This document shows positions 26,781-35,682 of a stretch of DNA of 64,000 bases, one piece after another. A program made the translations under genes and the position numbers. How positions within the stretch are numbered: position 1 is the stretch's first letter; each line of letters starts with the position of its first letter. The notes beneath the pieces were generated by a model that saw only the letters and a list, made by a program, of their open reading frames with translations, made no database searches and had not been told where the DNA came from. Source of the stretch: Promicromonosporaceae bacterium (GTDB taxonomy: Bacteria > Actinomycetota > Actinomycetes > Actinomycetales > Cellulomonadaceae); NCBI GenBank assembly GCA_009783295.1, contig WRHK01000004.1, positions 35,795 through 99,794 on the forward strand, in the 5' to 3' direction.

Positions 26781-28727
26781 GTGGCGGGACTGATCAAGCG
26801 CGAGGACGTGGAAGCGGTCCGCGAGCGTGCCCGCATCGAGGAGATCGTCTCCGCCCACGTCACTCTCAAACCCGCCGGCGTCGGGTCGCTCAAGGGGCTG
26901 TGCCCGTTCCACGACGAACGGTCACCGTCCTTCCACGTGCGGCCCGGCGTCGGCCGGTACCACTGCTTCGGCTGCGGCGAGTCCGGTGACGTCATCGCGT
27001 TCGTCCAGAAGGTCGACGGGATGGGGTTCGCCGAGGCCGTCGAGTACCTGGCCGACCGGGTCGGGATCCAGCTCCGGTACGAGGACTCGCGCGGCAGGGC
27101 CGTCGGGCAGGTCAAGCGCGAGGAGCCAGGACGCCGGCAGCGGCTGCTCGAGGCCAACCGCGTGGCCGCCGAGTTCTACTCCGAGCAGCTCTTCGCGCCC
27201 GGCGCGCAGGCGGGGCGCAAGTTCCTCGCCGAGCGCAGCTTCGACCGGTCCGACGCCGAGCGGTTCGGCGTCGGGTACGCGCCCACCGGGTGGGACGCGC
27301 TGACGCGCCACCTGCAGGGCAAGGGGTACGCGCAGGCCGAGCTCGTGGCCGCCGGTCTCGTGTCCCAGGGGCAGCGCGGCATCTACGACCGGTTCCGTGG
27401 GCGGCTCGTGTGGCCCATCCGCGACACGACGGGCGCCGTCGTCGGCTTCGGCGCCCGGCGCCTGTACGACGAGGACCAGGGTCCCAAGTTCCTCAACACC
27501 CCCGAGACCACGCTCTACAAGAAGTCGCAGGTGCTCTACGGCATCGACCTGGCGAAGAAGGCGATCGCGCGCGACAAGCGCGTCGTCGTGGTCGAGGGGT
27601 ACGCCGACGTCATGGCCGCGCAGCTGTCCGGCGTCGAGACGGCGGTGGCCACCTGTGGCACGGCGTTCGGCGCCGACCACGCCCGCGTGGTGCGCCGGCT
27701 CATGGGCGACTTCTCGGCCGGGGGAGGGCTCCAGCTCGCGTCCGGCCAGTCGCTCGGCGGCGAGGTGATCTTCACGTTCGACGGCGACGCCGCCGGGCAG
27801 AAGGCCGCCGTCCGCGCGTTCGGCGAGGACCAGCGCTTCCACGCCCAGACCTTCGTGGCCGTCGCCGCCGACGGCATGGACCCGTGCGACCTGCGCATCG
27901 CCAAGGGCCCGCAGGCGGTCAAGGCGCTGGTCGACGGCCGGGTGCCGCTGTTCGAGTTCGTCATCAGGACGACGCTCGACGGCTTCGACCTCGACACCGT
28001 CGAGGGGCGGGTCGGCGCGCTGCGCGAGTCCGCGCCGCTCGTCGCGGGCATCCGCGACCGCTCCATGCAGCTCGGGTACTCGCGCCTGCTGGCGCGGTGG
28101 ATCGGGATCGACACCGAGGACGTGCGGCGTGAGGTGGCCCGGGCGGCGGACCGTGCGGCAGGGCGCGCCGGTGCTGGTCTCGACAGGCTCGACCACCGAG
28201 GCCAGCCGGCGGTCGAGCCGGTCGAGACCTCCCGCCCCGCCTTCCCCCTGCCCGACCCGCGCGACCCCGTCGCCCGGACCGAGCGCATGGCCCTCGTGGC
28301 CGTGCTCCAGTACCCGCAGCACGCCCCGGCCGCGTTCGACGAGCTGGGCGAGGACGCGTTCGGCGTCCCGGCCTGGCGGGCCGTGCACGCGGCGATCCGC
28401 GCGGCCGGTGGGGTCGCCGTCGGGCGGACGCTCGGTGGGAGCGCCTGGGTGGGCGCCGTCGAGGAGCAGGCCGGGGAGGCCGTCGCGGGGCTGGTCGACG
28501 AGCTCGCCGTCGCCCCGCTGCCCGAGGACCGCGAGGACGCGATCGGCCGGTTCGTGGCCGACGTCGTGCGCGCCGTGCAGGACCTGGGGCTGACGCGCGG
28601 CATCGCCGACGCCAAGAGCCGCCTGCTGCGGCTCGACCCCGGCGCCCAGCCGGAGGCGTACCGCGAGGCGTTCCAGTCGCTGCTCGCGATGGAGGCGCAG
28701 CGCCGCACGCTGCGCGAGACCGCCTGA
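26781..28727 (+). CDS. dnaG: DNA primase
   Basis: The 648-residue primase makes RNA primers for replication. It has the N-terminal zinc finger (CPFHDERSPSFHV...YHCFGCGESGDVI, a Cys-His-Cys-Cys site), the catalytic TOPRIM domain with VVVVEGYADVMA and FTFDGDAAGQKA, and a C-terminal helicase-binding domain. GTG 26781 starts at conserved sequence. Odd feature: residues about 466-483, in the linker before the C-terminal domain, are encoded by an inverted repeat (28,176-28,229) of the same type as that after uppS; it reads through in frame as GLDRLDHRGQPAVEPVETS. Confidence 0.95.
   Translation: MAGLIKREDVEAVRERARIEEIVSAHVTLKPAGVGSLKGLCPFHDERSPSFHVRPGVGRYHCFGCGESGDVIAFVQKVDGMGFAEAVEYLADRVGIQLRYEDSRGRAVGQVKREEPGRRQRLLEANRVAAEFYSEQLFAPGAQAGRKFLAERSFDRSDAERFGVGYAPTGWDALTRHLQGKGYAQAELVAAGLVSQGQRGIYDRFRGRLVWPIRDTTGAVVGFGARRLYDEDQGPKFLNTPETTLYKKSQVLYGIDLAKKAIARDKRVVVVEGYADVMAAQLSGVETAVATCGTAFGADHARVVRRLMGDFSAGGGLQLASGQSLGGEVIFTFDGDAAGQKAAVRAFGEDQRFHAQTFVAVAADGMDPCDLRIAKGPQAVKALVDGRVPLFEFVIRTTLDGFDLDTVEGRVGALRESAPLVAGIRDRSMQLGYSRLLARWIGIDTEDVRREVARAADRAAGRAGAGLDRLDHRGQPAVEPVETSRPAFPLPDPRDPVARTERMALVAVLQYPQHAPAAFDELGEDAFGVPAWRAVHAAIRAAGGVAVGRTLGGSAWVGAVEEQAGEAVAGLVDELAVAPLPEDREDAIGRFVADVVRAVQDLGLTRGIADAKSRLLRLDPGAQPEAYREAFQSLLAMEAQRRTLRETA
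28176..28229. repeat. REP-like inverted repeat inside dnaG
   Basis: Left arm 28176-28194 (GGTCTCGACAGGCTCGACC) and right arm 28211-28229 are complementary at 18 of 19 positions. The arms resemble the repeats at 4481-4553. The insertion keeps the dnaG reading frame open and lies in the linker before the C-terminal domain, where it is tolerated. Confidence 0.85.
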
Positions 28728-28740
28728 CGCCTCCGGCGGC

Positions 28741-28758
28741 GCGGGCGGGTTCGCCCGC
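28741..28758 (+). terminator. Hairpin after dnaG
   Basis: GCGGGCG-GGTT-CGCCCGC, a perfect 7-base stem, begins 14 bases after the dnaG stop. There is no T-run, so terminator function is plausible but unproven. Nothing else was found in the 140 bases before the next gene. Confidence 0.55.
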
Positions 28759-28867
28759 CGAGACCGGATCGTGACCGCTCCGCCACCCGGAGTTCACCCT
28801 CCCGTGGCCCATCCGTCCATACCCCGGGTCTACTGTGGCCGCATCGTCCACAGGAGAGGCAGGGCAG

Positions 28868-29563
28868 ATGCGGCAGCCGACCGTCGTCTTCGACTTCGAC
28901 GGGACCCTCGCGCTCGGGCGCGGCCCCGTGCTCGCGTACGCGCGGCACGCGGCCCGCGCGCTGCGTGACCCGGGGCTCGTCGACGAGGCGATCGACCTGC
29001 TCGACCTGGTCGACGCCGGCGACGCCGCCTTCCTCGACGGGTACGACGCCGTCCGCCGGCTCGCGCTGACCCGCGGCGCCGACGACGAGCTGCTCGAGGC
29101 GGCCTACCAGGCCAGCCGCGCGCAGCTCGGCACCGGCGAGGCCCCGGTCGTCGCACCCGACGGCCTGGGGAGCTTCCTCGCCGAGCTCGGCCGCCACGCC
29201 GGGCTGGTGCTCGCCACCAACGCCCCCGCGACGGGGGTCGAGGCGGCGCTCGCCCAGCTCGGCGCGGCCGAGCACCTGCTCGAGCGGCACTACGCGATCG
29301 GCAAGCCCGCGGGGCTCGCCGTCGTGGTCGAGAAGCACCTCGCCACGGGTCCCGTGCTGTCGGTCGGGGACATCTGGGCCTACGACCTGGCGCCCGCCGC
29401 GGCGCTCGGCGCGGACACCGCGCTGGTGGGCCCGGCGTCCACCCGCACCGACCTGCGGCCCACCCTGCGCGGCGCCACGCTCGCCGCCCTGTACGACGAC
29501 CTCCACGCTTGGGCCGCGACCGCGGCACGAGGACTCACCTCACCCCTTGACCGAAAGGCATGA
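28868..29563 (+). CDS. HAD-family hydrolase
   Basis: The 231-residue protein begins [19 protein letters not shown] with the HAD nucleophile motif DFDGT, has a helical cap, motif II threonine in [11 protein letters not shown], motif III lysine in YAIGKPAG, and acidic motif IV in [18 protein letters not shown] enzymes mostly remove phosphate from small molecules. It is the first gene of an operon with a phosphonate-type ABC transporter (its stop overlaps the next start as ATGA), so it probably dephosphorylates the imported compound. ATG 28868 follows a GGAGAGGCAGGG stretch. Confidence 0.9.
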   Translation: MRQPTVVFDFDGTLALGRGPVLAYARHAARALRDPGLVDEAIDLLDLVDAGDAAFLDGYDAVRRLALTRGADDELLEAAYQASRAQLGTGEAPVVAPDGLGSFLAELGRHAGLVLATNAPATGVEAALAQLGAAEHLLERHYAIGKPAGLAVVVEKHLATGPVLSVGDIWAYDLAPAAALGADTALVGPASTRTDLRPTLRGATLAALYDDLHAWAATAARGLTSPLDRKA

Positions 29564-30582
29564 CGGACATGCGCAAGACCCCGCTCGCTGCGTTCGCCAT
29601 CGCAGCCCTGGCCCTCACCCTGGCCGCGTGCAGCCCGGACGCGAGCGCGTCCGGCGGCTCGTCGGCCGGGTCGTCGAAGGACCGCCCGTCGGAGATCACC
29701 CTCGCCCTCATCCCGAACGAGCAGGTCAACGACCTGGTCACCTCGGCCAAGCCGCTCACCGACTACCTGTCCAAGGAGCTCGGGGTCCCGGTCAAGGGCG
29801 TCGTCACCAAGGACTACCAGGCCGCCGTCGAGGCCGTCTGCTCCGGCCAGGCGCAGATCGCCATCGCCGACGCCGGCTCGCTCGCCGCCGCGCAGGACGA
29901 GTGCGGCGCCTACCCGGTGCTGCAGGACGTGCGCAACGGGGCGTCGTCGTACGCCTCGGAGGCCTTCACCTCGATCAAGAACGCCTCCAAGTACTGCACC
30001 GACGCCCCGGTCAAGGCCACCTACGCGGCCGACGGGCGCCAGTACCTGTACTGCAACGGCATCGCCGACGGCGCCAAGAACACCGGCGTCGGGCCGGTCG
30101 GGCTCGACGCGCTGAAGAAGATCACCAAGGGCACCAAGGTCGCGTTCGGCAACACCACGTCGCCCGCCGGCTACCAGCTGCCCGTGCTCGACCTCGAGCA
30201 GGCCGGGATCAAGGTCGACGACCTCACCCAGGTGCCCGTGACCGGCAACGACAACCTCATCATGGCCGTCTACCACGGCGACGCCGAGGTGGGCTTCGCC
30301 TACTGGGACGCCCGCTCGTCCATCAAGCCCACCGAGGCCCCCGACCTCGGCGACAAGGTGGTCGTGTTCGGCCTCTCCGAGATGTACCCGAACGGCGGCG
30401 TGGTGCTCGGCACCGACCTGCCCCAGGACATGCGCGACCAGATCACCACGCTCATGGCCGGCTACGACAAGGTCGACCCCGCGACGCTGAAGAACATCTT
30501 CAGCCAGACCGGCTGGGTGAAGGCCGACCCGGCCCAGATCGACCTCGCGCGCAAGGTCACGGCGCGGTTCGCCGGCAAGTGA
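29560..30582 (+). CDS. Phosphonate/organophosphate-type ABC substrate-binding lipoprotein (PhnD-like)
   Basis: The 340-residue product has a lipoprotein signal ending in LTLAAC and the PhnD fold signatures [54 protein letters not shown], and [15 protein letters not shown]. It should bind a phosphonate, phosphite or phosphate ester outside the cell. ATG 29560 overlaps the HAD stop; ATG 29569, ten bases after AAAGG, is an equally good start and gives a more typical signal peptide. The four cysteines in the mature part could form disulfides. Confidence 0.88.
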   Translation: MTDMRKTPLAAFAIAALALTLAACSPDASASGGSSAGSSKDRPSEITLALIPNEQVNDLVTSAKPLTDYLSKELGVPVKGVVTKDYQAAVEAVCSGQAQIAIADAGSLAAAQDECGAYPVLQDVRNGASSYASEAFTSIKNASKYCTDAPVKATYAADGRQYLYCNGIADGAKNTGVGPVGLDALKKITKGTKVAFGNTTSPAGYQLPVLDLEQAGIKVDDLTQVPVTGNDNLIMAVYHGDAEVGFAYWDARSSIKPTEAPDLGDKVVVFGLSEMYPNGGVVLGTDLPQDMRDQITTLMAGYDKVDPATLKNIFSQTGWVKADPAQIDLARKVTARFAGK

Positions 30583-31409
30583 GCGCCACCCCGTCCGTCA
30601 GCAGCCCGGAGGCGGCCCTCGCCGCCTCCGGGCCCTGGCCCGTCCGCCTCGACGACGTCTCCGTGCGCTACCCGGACGGCACGGTCGCGCTCCGGAACGT
30701 CACGCTGGCCGTCGAGCCGGGCGAGATGGTCGCCGTCGTCGGCCTGTCGGGGTCGGGCAAGTCGACCCTCGTCCGCACGGTCAACGGCCTGGTCCCGGCG
30801 ACGTCGGGCCGCGTCCAGGTGGGCCCGCACGACGTCGGCGCCCTGCGCGGGCGGCGGCTGCGCGAGCTGCGCGGCGGCGTCGGCATGATCTTCCAGGCCT
30901 TCAACCTGGCGGACCGTGCGAGCGTCTACCAGAACGTGCTGGTGGGGCGGTTCGCGCACACGCCCACGTGGAGGACGCTGCTCGGCCTGGCGGGCCACGA
31001 CGACCGCGAGATCGTCCTGGCCGCCCTCGACTCCGTGGGCATGCTCGAGAAGGTGTGGGGCCGCGCCGGCGCGCTGTCCGGCGGGCAGAAGCAGCGCGTC
31101 GCCATCGCGCGGGCGCTCAGCCAGCGGCCGCGCGTCATGCTCGCCGACGAGCCCGTCGCGAGCCTCGACCCGCCCACGGCGCACTCCGTCATGGCCGACC
31201 TCGCGCGCATCAACGCCGAGCAGGGGCTCACCGTTCTGGTGAACCTGCACCTCATGGACCTGGCCCGCCAGTACACGACCCGCATGATCGGGCTGCGCGC
31301 GGGCGAGCTCGTCTACGACGGCCCCGCGGCCTCGGCCGACGACGCCGTGTTCGAGGAGATCTACGGCCGCCCCCTCCAGGTGCGCGACCGGCTGGGGTCG
31401 GCCGGGTGA
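30579..31409 (+). CDS. Phosphonate-type ABC transporter ATP-binding protein (PhnC-like)
   Basis: The 276-residue ATPase has Walker [12 protein letters not shown], the PhnC-typical [23 protein letters not shown], signature [15 protein letters not shown] and Walker [14 protein letters not shown], then [30 protein letters not shown], all features of the PhnC branch. GTG 30579 overlaps the binding-protein stop (GTGA). It drives the two permeases that follow. Confidence 0.92.
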   Translation: MSATPSVSSPEAALAASGPWPVRLDDVSVRYPDGTVALRNVTLAVEPGEMVAVVGLSGSGKSTLVRTVNGLVPATSGRVQVGPHDVGALRGRRLRELRGGVGMIFQAFNLADRASVYQNVLVGRFAHTPTWRTLLGLAGHDDREIVLAALDSVGMLEKVWGRAGALSGGQKQRVAIARALSQRPRVMLADEPVASLDPPTAHSVMADLARINAEQGLTVLVNLHLMDLARQYTTRMIGLRAGELVYDGPAASADDAVFEEIYGRPLQVRDRLGSAG

Positions 31410-32200
31410 GCGTCCTCGCCGCGCCGCCGCGCCCCCGCACCTGGCCGCGCACCGTGGCCGTGCTCGTGGTGCTCGCGCTGATCACGGCCGCCACCGTCAC
31501 GCCGGCGATCGGCGGCATCCGGATCGACCTGGGCACCATCGCCCGGCACTGGCACTTCGGGTGGACCAAGGTCCAGCAGATGTTCGACCCGGACCTCTCG
31601 ATCCTGCCGCGCACCTGGAAGCCGCTGCTGGAGACGCTCGAGATCGCCGTCGTGGGCGCCGCCGCCTCCGCGCTGCTCGCGCTGCCGCTCTCGCTCTGGG
31701 CGGCCCGGCCCACCAACCCCACGTGGGGCCGCAGCGCCGTGCGCGCCGTGCTCAACGCGGTGCGCGCCGTGCCCGACCTGGTCTACGCGACCGTGCTGGT
31801 GGCGATGGTGGGCGTCGGGGCGCTGCCCGGCGTGCTCACGCTCGTGCTGTTCGACCTGGGCGTCGTGGTCAAGCTGGTGTCCGAGGCGATCGACTCGGCC
31901 GACGCCCGCTACCTGGAGGCCGGCCTCGCCGCCGGCGGCACCCAGGCCCAGGCCAACCGCATGATGGCCGTGCCGCAGACGTGGCCGGCCTACGCCAGCC
32001 AGGTGCTCTACTCGCTCGAGCTCAACGTGCGCATCTCGTCCGTGCTCGGGCTCGTGGGCGCGGGCGGCATCGGCCGGCTGATCGACGAGGTCCGCGGGTT
32101 CTACCGGTACGGGGCGCTCGGCGTGATCATCGTCGAGATCCTCGTGGTGGTGGTGCTCATCGAGGTGGCGTCCAACGTGCTGCGCAAGAGGCTGCGATGA
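31406..32200 (+). CDS. Phosphonate-type ABC transporter permease (PhnE-like)
   Basis: The 264-residue membrane protein has PhnE features: [47 protein letters not shown], a coupling loop [23 protein letters not shown], and [15 protein letters not shown]. It probably pairs with the next permease as a heterodimer. GTG 31406 overlaps the ATPase stop by four bases. Confidence 0.9.
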   Translation: MSVLAAPPRPRTWPRTVAVLVVLALITAATVTPAIGGIRIDLGTIARHWHFGWTKVQQMFDPDLSILPRTWKPLLETLEIAVVGAAASALLALPLSLWAARPTNPTWGRSAVRAVLNAVRAVPDLVYATVLVAMVGVGALPGVLTLVLFDLGVVVKLVSEAIDSADARYLEAGLAAGGTQAQANRMMAVPQTWPAYASQVLYSLELNVRISSVLGLVGAGGIGRLIDEVRGFYRYGALGVIIVEILVVVVLIEVASNVLRKRLR

Positions 32201-33039
32201 GCGCCGTCCTTGCCCCCGCGCGGCCCCGGGTCGCCGCCCCGCCGCGGCCCCGGCGGCTCGCCGTCCGCACCGCGCAGCTGGTCACGGGCGCCGTGGTCCT
32301 GGCTGCCCTGTGGCACGTGCACCTGGACTGGACCGGGCTGCGGGAGCTGCCGGGCGACGTCGTGCACTACCTGCGGCTCATGTTCGCCCACCCCGACTGG
32401 TCCAAGCTGCCGTACGCCCTGCAGCAGACGTGGGTGTCGGTGCAGATGGCGTGGCTGGGGGCGCTGCTCGGCGTCGTCGTGTCGACCGTGCTGGGCATCC
32501 CCGCGGCGCAGGGCGTCGGGCCGCTGTGGCTGCGCCTGCCGCTGCGGGCGGTGTTCGCGGTGATCCGCGCGGTGCCCGAGGTGATCATCGCGATCGTCAT
32601 CCTGACCGTCACGGGGCTCACGCCCTTCACGGGGGCGCTCGCGCTGGCGATCGGCGGCATCGGCACGCACGCCAAGTGGACCTACGAGACGATCGAGGCC
32701 GTGCCCGGCGGCACCGCCGAGGCCGTGCGCGCCGCCGGCGGCACGCTGCTCGAGACGGCCCGCTGGGGCCTGTGGCCCGAGGCCGCGCCCGAGCTGCTCT
32801 CGCTGGCGCTCTACCGCTTCGAGCTCAACGTCCGCACGTCGGCCATCCTGGGGCTCATCGGCGTCGGAGGTGTCGGCGACCTGCTCACCGGGTACACCCA
32901 GTACCGTCAGTGGGACGCCGTCGGCGTGCTGATCGTCGTGGTCGTCGTCGTCACGATGGCGATCGACGCCGTGTCCGGTGCGCTGCGCCGGCGGATCACG
33001 AAGGGGGCACGCGCACGTGTCGTGGACGGGACCGAGTGA
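32197..33039 (+). CDS. Phosphonate-type ABC transporter permease (PhnE-like, second)
   Basis: The 280-residue permease has the same layout as its neighbour: LQQTWVSVQMAWLGALLGVVVSTVLG, AVIRAVPEVIIAIVILTVTG, coupling loop with AVRAAGGTLLETARWGLWP, and RTSAILGLIGVGGVGDLL. Start ATG overlaps the previous stop as ATGA. The regulator that follows begins inside its last codons (33,017), so all six genes form one unit. Confidence 0.9.
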   Translation: MSAVLAPARPRVAAPPRPRRLAVRTAQLVTGAVVLAALWHVHLDWTGLRELPGDVVHYLRLMFAHPDWSKLPYALQQTWVSVQMAWLGALLGVVVSTVLGIPAAQGVGPLWLRLPLRAVFAVIRAVPEVIIAIVILTVTGLTPFTGALALAIGGIGTHAKWTYETIEAVPGGTAEAVRAAGGTLLETARWGLWPEAAPELLSLALYRFELNVRTSAILGLIGVGGVGDLLTGYTQYRQWDAVGVLIVVVVVVTMAIDAVSGALRRRITKGARARVVDGTE

Positions 33040-33880
33040 CGCACCGCCGTCGGTGCGGATCGCCGCGCTGGCGTCGTCGCTGCAGCCGAGCGAGCGGCGC
33101 GTGGCCGACGTCGTCGCCGCCGACCTGGCCGGCTCCGTCGAGTGCACGGCGCAGCAGCTCGCCGACCTCGCCGGTGTCGGGCGGGCGTCGGTGGTGCGGA
33201 CCGCGCGGACGCTCGGGTACGAGGGGTACCCGCAGCTGCGGGTGGCCGTGGCGCGCGAGCTCGCGTTCGGCCCCGCGCCCGACGCCCCGGCGGGCGACGG
33301 CACGGCAGTCGGGGCGCTGCGGGCCGCGATCGAGGCGTTCGGCCGCAGCCTGCCGCGCATGACGGCGGCGCTCACCGAGGAGGCCGTGGAGGACTTCCTC
33401 GTGACGCTCGACCAGGCCGACCGCGTGGTGGTCGCCGCGAGCGGCCTGTCGACGCCGCTGGGCCTCGACGCCGCCATGCGGCTGGGCGCGGCCGGGCGGC
33501 CGTGCGAGTTCCTGCCGGACACGCTGGCGCAGCAGATCTCGGCCGCGCAGCTGCGGCCCGGGTCGGTGTGCCTGGCGCTCTCCGGTTCGGGGGCCAGCCG
33601 GCCCACGCTCGCCACCGCGCGGGCCGCGCGCGACGCCGGCGCGCACGTGCTGGCGGTCACCTCGTTCGCGGACGCCCCCCTGGTGCGGCTGGCCCACGCG
33701 GCGCTCGTGGTGCCGCCCGTCACCGGGACGTTCCGGGACGAGCTGCTGCACACCTCGCGCGCCGCGCTGGGGCTGGTGCTGGAGCAGCTCGTGGAGCTCC
33801 TCGTCGAGCGGCGGGGCGGGCGGTCGGCGCAGGCGCGCGCCGCGGTGCTGGCCGTGCTCGGGGAGAGCCTGGGCGAGTAG
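33017..33880 (+). CDS. RpiR/MurR-family regulator with SIS domain
   Basis: The 287-residue protein has an N-terminal RpiR helix-turn-helix ([50 protein letters not shown]) and a C-terminal sugar isomerase (SIS) domain (VVVAASGLSTPLGLDAAMRLG, LALSGSGASRPTLATARAARDAGAHVLAVT). SIS domains bind phosphosugars, which fits control of a transporter for a phosphorylated compound. GTG 33017 lies inside the end of the second permease gene, with GGGGG upstream. Confidence 0.9.
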   Translation: MSWTGPSDAPPSVRIAALASSLQPSERRVADVVAADLAGSVECTAQQLADLAGVGRASVVRTARTLGYEGYPQLRVAVARELAFGPAPDAPAGDGTAVGALRAAIEAFGRSLPRMTAALTEEAVEDFLVTLDQADRVVVAASGLSTPLGLDAAMRLGAAGRPCEFLPDTLAQQISAAQLRPGSVCLALSGSGASRPTLATARAARDAGAHVLAVTSFADAPLVRLAHAALVVPPVTGTFRDELLHTSRAALGLVLEQLVELLVERRGGRSAQARAAVLAVLGESLGE

Positions 33881-33983
33881 GGCCGCGGGTCGGGCGCCGC
33901 GGGGCTGGCCACTGCCTCGACGCCGTCCCCACCTGGTGCGTCGTTGCTCGTCACGGGTTTGTCTCACCTTGGTGCGAAACCTA

Positions 33984-33997
33984 TGAGAGCGCTCTCA
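33984..33997. promoter_or_regulatory. LacI-family operator candidate
   Basis: TGAGAGCGCTCTCA is a perfect 14-base palindrome with the central CG of LacI/GalR operators, and differs only slightly from the CebR box TGGGAGCGCTCCCA of Streptomyces. It lies 57 bases before the first exporter ATPase. No LacI-type gene is present in the window. Apart from this palindrome, nothing was found in the 174-base gap. Confidence 0.6.
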
Positions 33998-34054
33998 CGT
34001 GTGGCATCATCGGCGCCGCGACGAGGCGTGTGTGATGACGGCGAGGAGGGCGAC

Positions 34055-34978
34055 ATGGCACAGACGATGGTGGACCCCCGTCCACCGGCGTCCCGGGGTG
34101 GCTTCGGCGACGGCGCGTTCGTCGTCTGCGACGCCCTGGTGCGCATCTACCAGGCCGAAGGCATCGAGGTGCAGGCCCTCCAGGGGCTCGACCTGATCGT
34201 CGACGAGGGTGATCTGCTCGCCGTCGTCGGTGCGTCGGGCTCCGGCAAGTCCACGATGCTGGGCATCCTCTCCGGCCTCGACGTGCCCACCGCCGGCAAG
34301 GCGCGCGTGGGCGACTGGGACCTCATGGCGATGACGCGCGCCCAGCGCGTCGAGTACCGCCGCCGGGCGGTCGGGTTCGTCTGGCAGCAGACCACGCGCA
34401 ACCTGCTCTCGTACCTGACCGCCGAGCAGAACGTCGACTTCCCCCAGGCCATGGCCGGCGTGCCGCGCGCCGAGCGCTCGCGCCGCACGGCCGAGCTGCT
34501 CGCGATGCTCGGCGTCGCCGACTGCGCCAAGCGGCGGCCCGTCGGGCTGTCGGGCGGTCAGCAGCAGCGCGTCGCCATCGCCGTCGCGCTGGCCAACGGC
34601 CCCCGCCTGCTGCTCGCCGACGAGCCCACGGGCGAGCTCGACACCACCACCTCGGTCGAGGTGCTCGAGGCGCTGCACCAGGTCAACAAGGAGCTCGGCA
34701 CCACGGTGCTGATCGTCACGCACGACCCCGAGGTCAGCGAGCACGTGGAGCGCACCGTCGCCATCCGCGACGGGCGCACCAGCTCCGAGGTGCTGCGCAG
34801 CAAGCGCACGCACGACGACGGCACCGAGCACACGGTGGCCGAGGAGTTCGCCGTGCTCGACCGCGCCGGGCGCGTGCAGGTGCCGCGCGAGTACCGCGAG
34901 GCGCTCAGGCTGGCCGGGCGCGTGCGCCTGGCCCTGGAGGAGCACCAGGTGACGGTGCGCCGCGGGAGCGAGGACTGA
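34055..34978 (+). CDS. ABC exporter ATP-binding protein with AbrB-like C-terminal tail
   Basis: The 307-residue ATPase belongs to the MacB/LolD branch: Walker A VVGASGSGKST, signature LSGGQQQRVAIAVAL, Walker B LLLADEPTGELD. After the nucleotide-binding domain (ending near residue 245) it carries an extra tail, LDRAGRVQVPREYREALRLA...RLALEEHQVTVRRG, that resembles a SpoVT/AbrB swapped-hairpin domain. It overlaps the second ATPase by one base (TGATG). With four FtsX-like permeases downstream it probably forms a heteromeric exporter or an envelope-stress transducer. ATG 34055 follows GAGGAGGG. Confidence 0.88.
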   Translation: MAQTMVDPRPPASRGGFGDGAFVVCDALVRIYQAEGIEVQALQGLDLIVDEGDLLAVVGASGSGKSTMLGILSGLDVPTAGKARVGDWDLMAMTRAQRVEYRRRAVGFVWQQTTRNLLSYLTAEQNVDFPQAMAGVPRAERSRRTAELLAMLGVADCAKRRPVGLSGGQQQRVAIAVALANGPRLLLADEPTGELDTTTSVEVLEALHQVNKELGTTVLIVTHDPEVSEHVERTVAIRDGRTSSEVLRSKRTHDDGTEHTVAEEFAVLDRAGRVQVPREYREALRLAGRVRLALEEHQVTVRRGSED

Positions 34979-35682
34979 TGGCCGCCACCACGATCACCGA
35001 GCCGATCGTGCAGGTCACCGGCCTGCGGCGCGTGTACGGAAGCGGCGACGCCGCCGTGCGGGCGCTCGACGGGGTCTCGTTCGAGGTGTCCCCGGGCGAG
35101 CTCGTGGCCGTCGTCGGCCGGTCCGGGTCGGGCAAGACCACCCTGCTCAACCTGGTCGGCGGGCTCGACGCCCTCCAGGAGGGCACCATCACGGTCGCGG
35201 GGCGCGACGTCGGCGGGCTCGACGAGGCCGGGCTGGACGCCCTGCGCCGCGACGTGGTCGGGTTCGTGTTCCAGTCGTTCGGGCTGGTGCCCACCCTCTC
35301 GGCGTCGGAGAACGTGGGTATCCCGCTGCGGCTGCGCGGCGTGCCGGTGGAGGAGCGCGAGGAGCGCGTGGCGCTGCTGCTCGAGCTCGTGGGCCTGAGC
35401 GGGCACGCGGCGCAGCGTCCGGGCGAGATGTCCGGCGGCCAGCAGCAGCGCGTGGCGATCGCCCGCGCGCTGGCCAGCTCGCCGCGCCTGCTCATCGCCG
35501 ACGAGCCCACGGGCCAGCTCGACTCCGAGACCGGGCTCGCCGTGATGGCGCTGCTGCGCGGCATCGTCGAGGCCGAGGGCATGACGATCCTCGTGGCCAC
35601 GCACGACCCGACGCTCGTCGCCCTTGCCGACCGGGTGCTGCACCTGCAGGACGGCCAGCTCACGCAGCACGTCGCGTCGTGA
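34978..35682 (+). CDS. MacB/LolD-type ABC ATP-binding protein
   Basis: The 234-residue ATPase contains Walker A VVGRSGSGKTT, FVFQSFGLVPTLSASENV, signature [15 protein letters not shown] and Walker B LLIADEPTGQLD. It is the compact standard form, without the tail of its neighbour. The stop overlaps the first permease start (GTGA at 35679). Such ATPases do not usually move substrates through a pore; with FtsX-type partners they drive mechanotransmission or lipoprotein release. Confidence 0.92.
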   Translation: MAATTITEPIVQVTGLRRVYGSGDAAVRALDGVSFEVSPGELVAVVGRSGSGKTTLLNLVGGLDALQEGTITVAGRDVGGLDEAGLDALRRDVVGFVFQSFGLVPTLSASENVGIPLRLRGVPVEEREERVALLLELVGLSGHAAQRPGEMSGGQQQRVAIARALASSPRLLIADEPTGQLDSETGLAVMALLRGIVEAEGMTILVATHDPTLVALADRVLHLQDGQLTQHVAS

